Assembly: GCA_947453585.1 (NCBI GenBank)
Contig: CANGHQ010000084.1
Span: 1-7,324, forward strand
DNA length: 7,324 nt
Direction of reading: 5' to 3'
Source: Burkholderiales bacterium
Lineage (GTDB): Bacteria > Pseudomonadota > Gammaproteobacteria > Burkholderiales > Burkholderiaceae_C
Below are positions 7,001-7,324 of this stretch, in pieces. How positions within the stretch are numbered: position 1 is the stretch's first letter; each line of letters begins with the position of its first letter. Below the pieces are notes generated by a model, which had not been told where the DNA came from, did no database searches, and was given only the letters and a program-made list of their open reading frames with translations. A program made the position numbers and the translations under genes.

Positions 7001-7269
7001 ACCGACTGGCCTTCGTAGCTGCGCGAGGTCAGGGCGTTGATGCCGGCGATGGAGTTGACGCTTTCTTCGATTTTTTTGGAGACTTCGGTCTCAACGATCT
7101 CGGGCGACGCGCCGGGGTAGTCGGCAATCACCACCACCACCGGAAAGTCAATGTTCGGAAACTGGTCCACCTGCAGGCGCTGCAGGGAAAACAGGCCCAG
7201 CACCATCAGGGCCAGCATCATCATGGTGGCAAAGACCGGGTTGTGCAGGCTGACACGGGTGAACCACAT
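4072..7269 (-). CDS. RND-family efflux transporter permease (HAE1/AcrB-like)
   Basis: Proton-driven inner-membrane pump of 1065 aa, the usual size for the hydrophobe/amphiphile RND class. Twelve membrane segments are visible in the standard arrangement: one near 10-30, a large periplasmic domain, five between about 343 and 490, one near 545-562, a second periplasmic domain, and five between about 875 and 1040. The proton relay is intact: Asp406-Asp407 in VGLLIDDAIVV (TM4) and Lys942 in GLVTKNAILLVDF (TM10). The DD pair, rather than the DG of heavy-metal pumps, argues for organic substrates; which ones is unknown. The first residues (MWFTRVSLHNPVFATM) and VDQFPNIDFP (34-43) are typical of Burkholderiales members. 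Oddity: the cytoplasmic loop after TM10 (about 955-967) is extended and rich in Gly/Pro. The ATG lies 3 nt after the adaptor stop, with GGAG at 7281-7284 as ribosome site, indicating translational coupling. Confidence 0.96.
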   Translation of the reverse strand: MWFTRVSLHNPVFATMMMLALMVLGLFSLQRLQVDQFPNIDFPVVVVIADYPGASPEIVETEVSKKIEESVNSIAGINALTSRSYEGQSVVVIEFGLHIDGRKAADDVREKVAAVKPLLRAEVKEPRVLRFDPSAKAIWSVAVLPDASAGAPRLSAVELTNWADQVFKKRLENVRGVGSATVVGGTKREINIYLDPQALEAFGITPDQVVAAVRNENQDLPVGSIRSLQQERTIQIAARVQRPEDFGQIIVARKNGAPVRVNQLAQVRDGAQEIDSLALYNGERTLMLTVQKAQDENTIAVVDGLQKTLAELQKQLPPGIKLTPITDGSRSIRVSVNNVTRTLVEGSVLTVLIVFLFLNSWRSTVITGLTLPIAIIGTFLFMYMFGFTINMITLMALSLCVGLLIDDAIVVRENIVRHVQMGKTPFQASLDGTQEIGLAVLATTLSIVAVFLPIGFMGGIIGKFFHEFGLTIVVAVLISMFVSFTLDPMLSSIWHDPAVEHISLRGPPVTLYDRTLGRITGWFERATELLAHGYQGILAWALVHKIKTVLLAVAVFALSVAMVPLLGTEFVPKSDFSETTLNFNTPTGTSLEVTEAKAREVEAIVRSYPQVRYTLTTINTGNAQGKIYASTYIRLVDRKERKLGIEQMSIKLRARLQQIPGITVTHIGLMDSVGGSKQILFSIQGADTPTLERITRSALEKLRSVPGLVDLDSSFKPNKPTLNVEVRREVASDLGLSVAQIGSSLRTLVAGQTVGNWRAADDQTYDVNVRLNPEARNTPQDLERLPFALSNAADGSTRIVRLNQVAQVVETTGSNQINRRDLTREVAISANVSGRSAGEVSADIKKVMDEIAMPQGYAYKFSGSTKDMAEAFGYAISALALAIVFIYMILASQFKSFLQPLALMTALPLTLIGVVLALLMFNSTLSMFSVIGVIMLMGLVTKNAILLVDFAIRARAPHRGADGSTVPGLDRHAALLLAAKVRLRPILMTTLAMVFGMVPLAFALTEGSEMRAPMGQAVIGGVITSSLLTLVVVPVVYCYMDDLAQWGRRVLGLGDPAAASAIAPR
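4388..4404. repeat. Perfect 7-bp inverted repeat with 3-nt loop inside the RND gene
   Basis: GCGCCCC (4388-4394) and GGGGCGC (4398-4404) are exact reverse complements flanking TAT. The hairpin falls inside the codons for residues ~955-967 of the RND permease, the one place where its cytoplasmic loop looks longer than usual. No second copy is present in this window, so assignment to a dispersed repeat family is not possible from here. Confidence 0.6.
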
Positions 7270-7272
7270 GGC

Positions 7273-7324
7273 TTACTTTGCTCCGCCGTTGGTGCTGACC
7301 AGCGTGTCGGCCAGCATGGGCCCC
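7273..7324 (-). CDS. Probable C-terminal end of an RND periplasmic adaptor subunit (partial)
   Basis: Only the last 16 codons and the TAA stop (7273-7275) are in the window; they read GPMLADTLVSTNGGAK. The tail is too short to show any domain. The assignment rests on context: the stop lies 3 nt before the RND permease start, the gene carries that gene's ribosome site (GGAG, 7281-7284) in its own final codons, and membrane fusion proteins of the HlyD/AcrA type are normally encoded directly upstream of their RND partner. Such an adaptor would be a lipoprotein or membrane-anchored periplasmic protein bridging the pump and the TolC channel. The small, polar, Gly/Ala-rich tail fits a disordered adaptor C-terminus, but that alone proves little. 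Confidence 0.6.
   Translation of the reverse strand, partial: GPMLADTLVSTNGGAK

Overview
The window is GC-rich DNA from a Gram-negative bacterium. Protein style points to Burkholderiales, most likely Comamonadaceae (Acidovorax/Rhodoferax/Polaromonas-like); this is an inference from remembered family sequences, not from a search. Coding density is high, with no RNA genes, insertion sequences, CRISPR arrays or phage genes that I can see.

Layout: the plus strand holds only the 3' part of waaA (Kdo transferase, lipopolysaccharide core synthesis), cut at its 5' end by the window edge. A 144-bp spacer (1302-1445) separates it from a convergent run of genes on the minus strand. In transcription order these are the last 16 codons of what is probably a periplasmic adaptor subunit (7324-7273), a complete RND efflux pump permease (7269-4072), a divergent protein-L-isoaspartate methyltransferase-like protein (4031-3369), a small single-domain rhodanese (3332-2970), and a TolC-family outer membrane channel (2888-1446). 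The gaps are 3, 40, 36 and 81 nt, so all five could lie on one transcript.

Together the adaptor, inner-membrane RND permease and TolC channel would form a complete tripartite efflux pump spanning both membranes. The two small cytoplasmic enzymes between permease and channel have no obvious role in efflux. The tolC end of the run meets waaA tail to tail, so the neighbourhood is broadly about the cell envelope.

I did not find a clearly new system. The observations most worth checking are an Ala/Thr/Val low-complexity insert of about 40 residues in WaaA, with a hexanucleotide repeat in its DNA; the methyltransferase-like protein, which lacks the canonical Pcm active-site signature; its position with a rhodanese inside an efflux gene run; and a perfect hairpin exactly inside an extended cytoplasmic loop of the RND pump.
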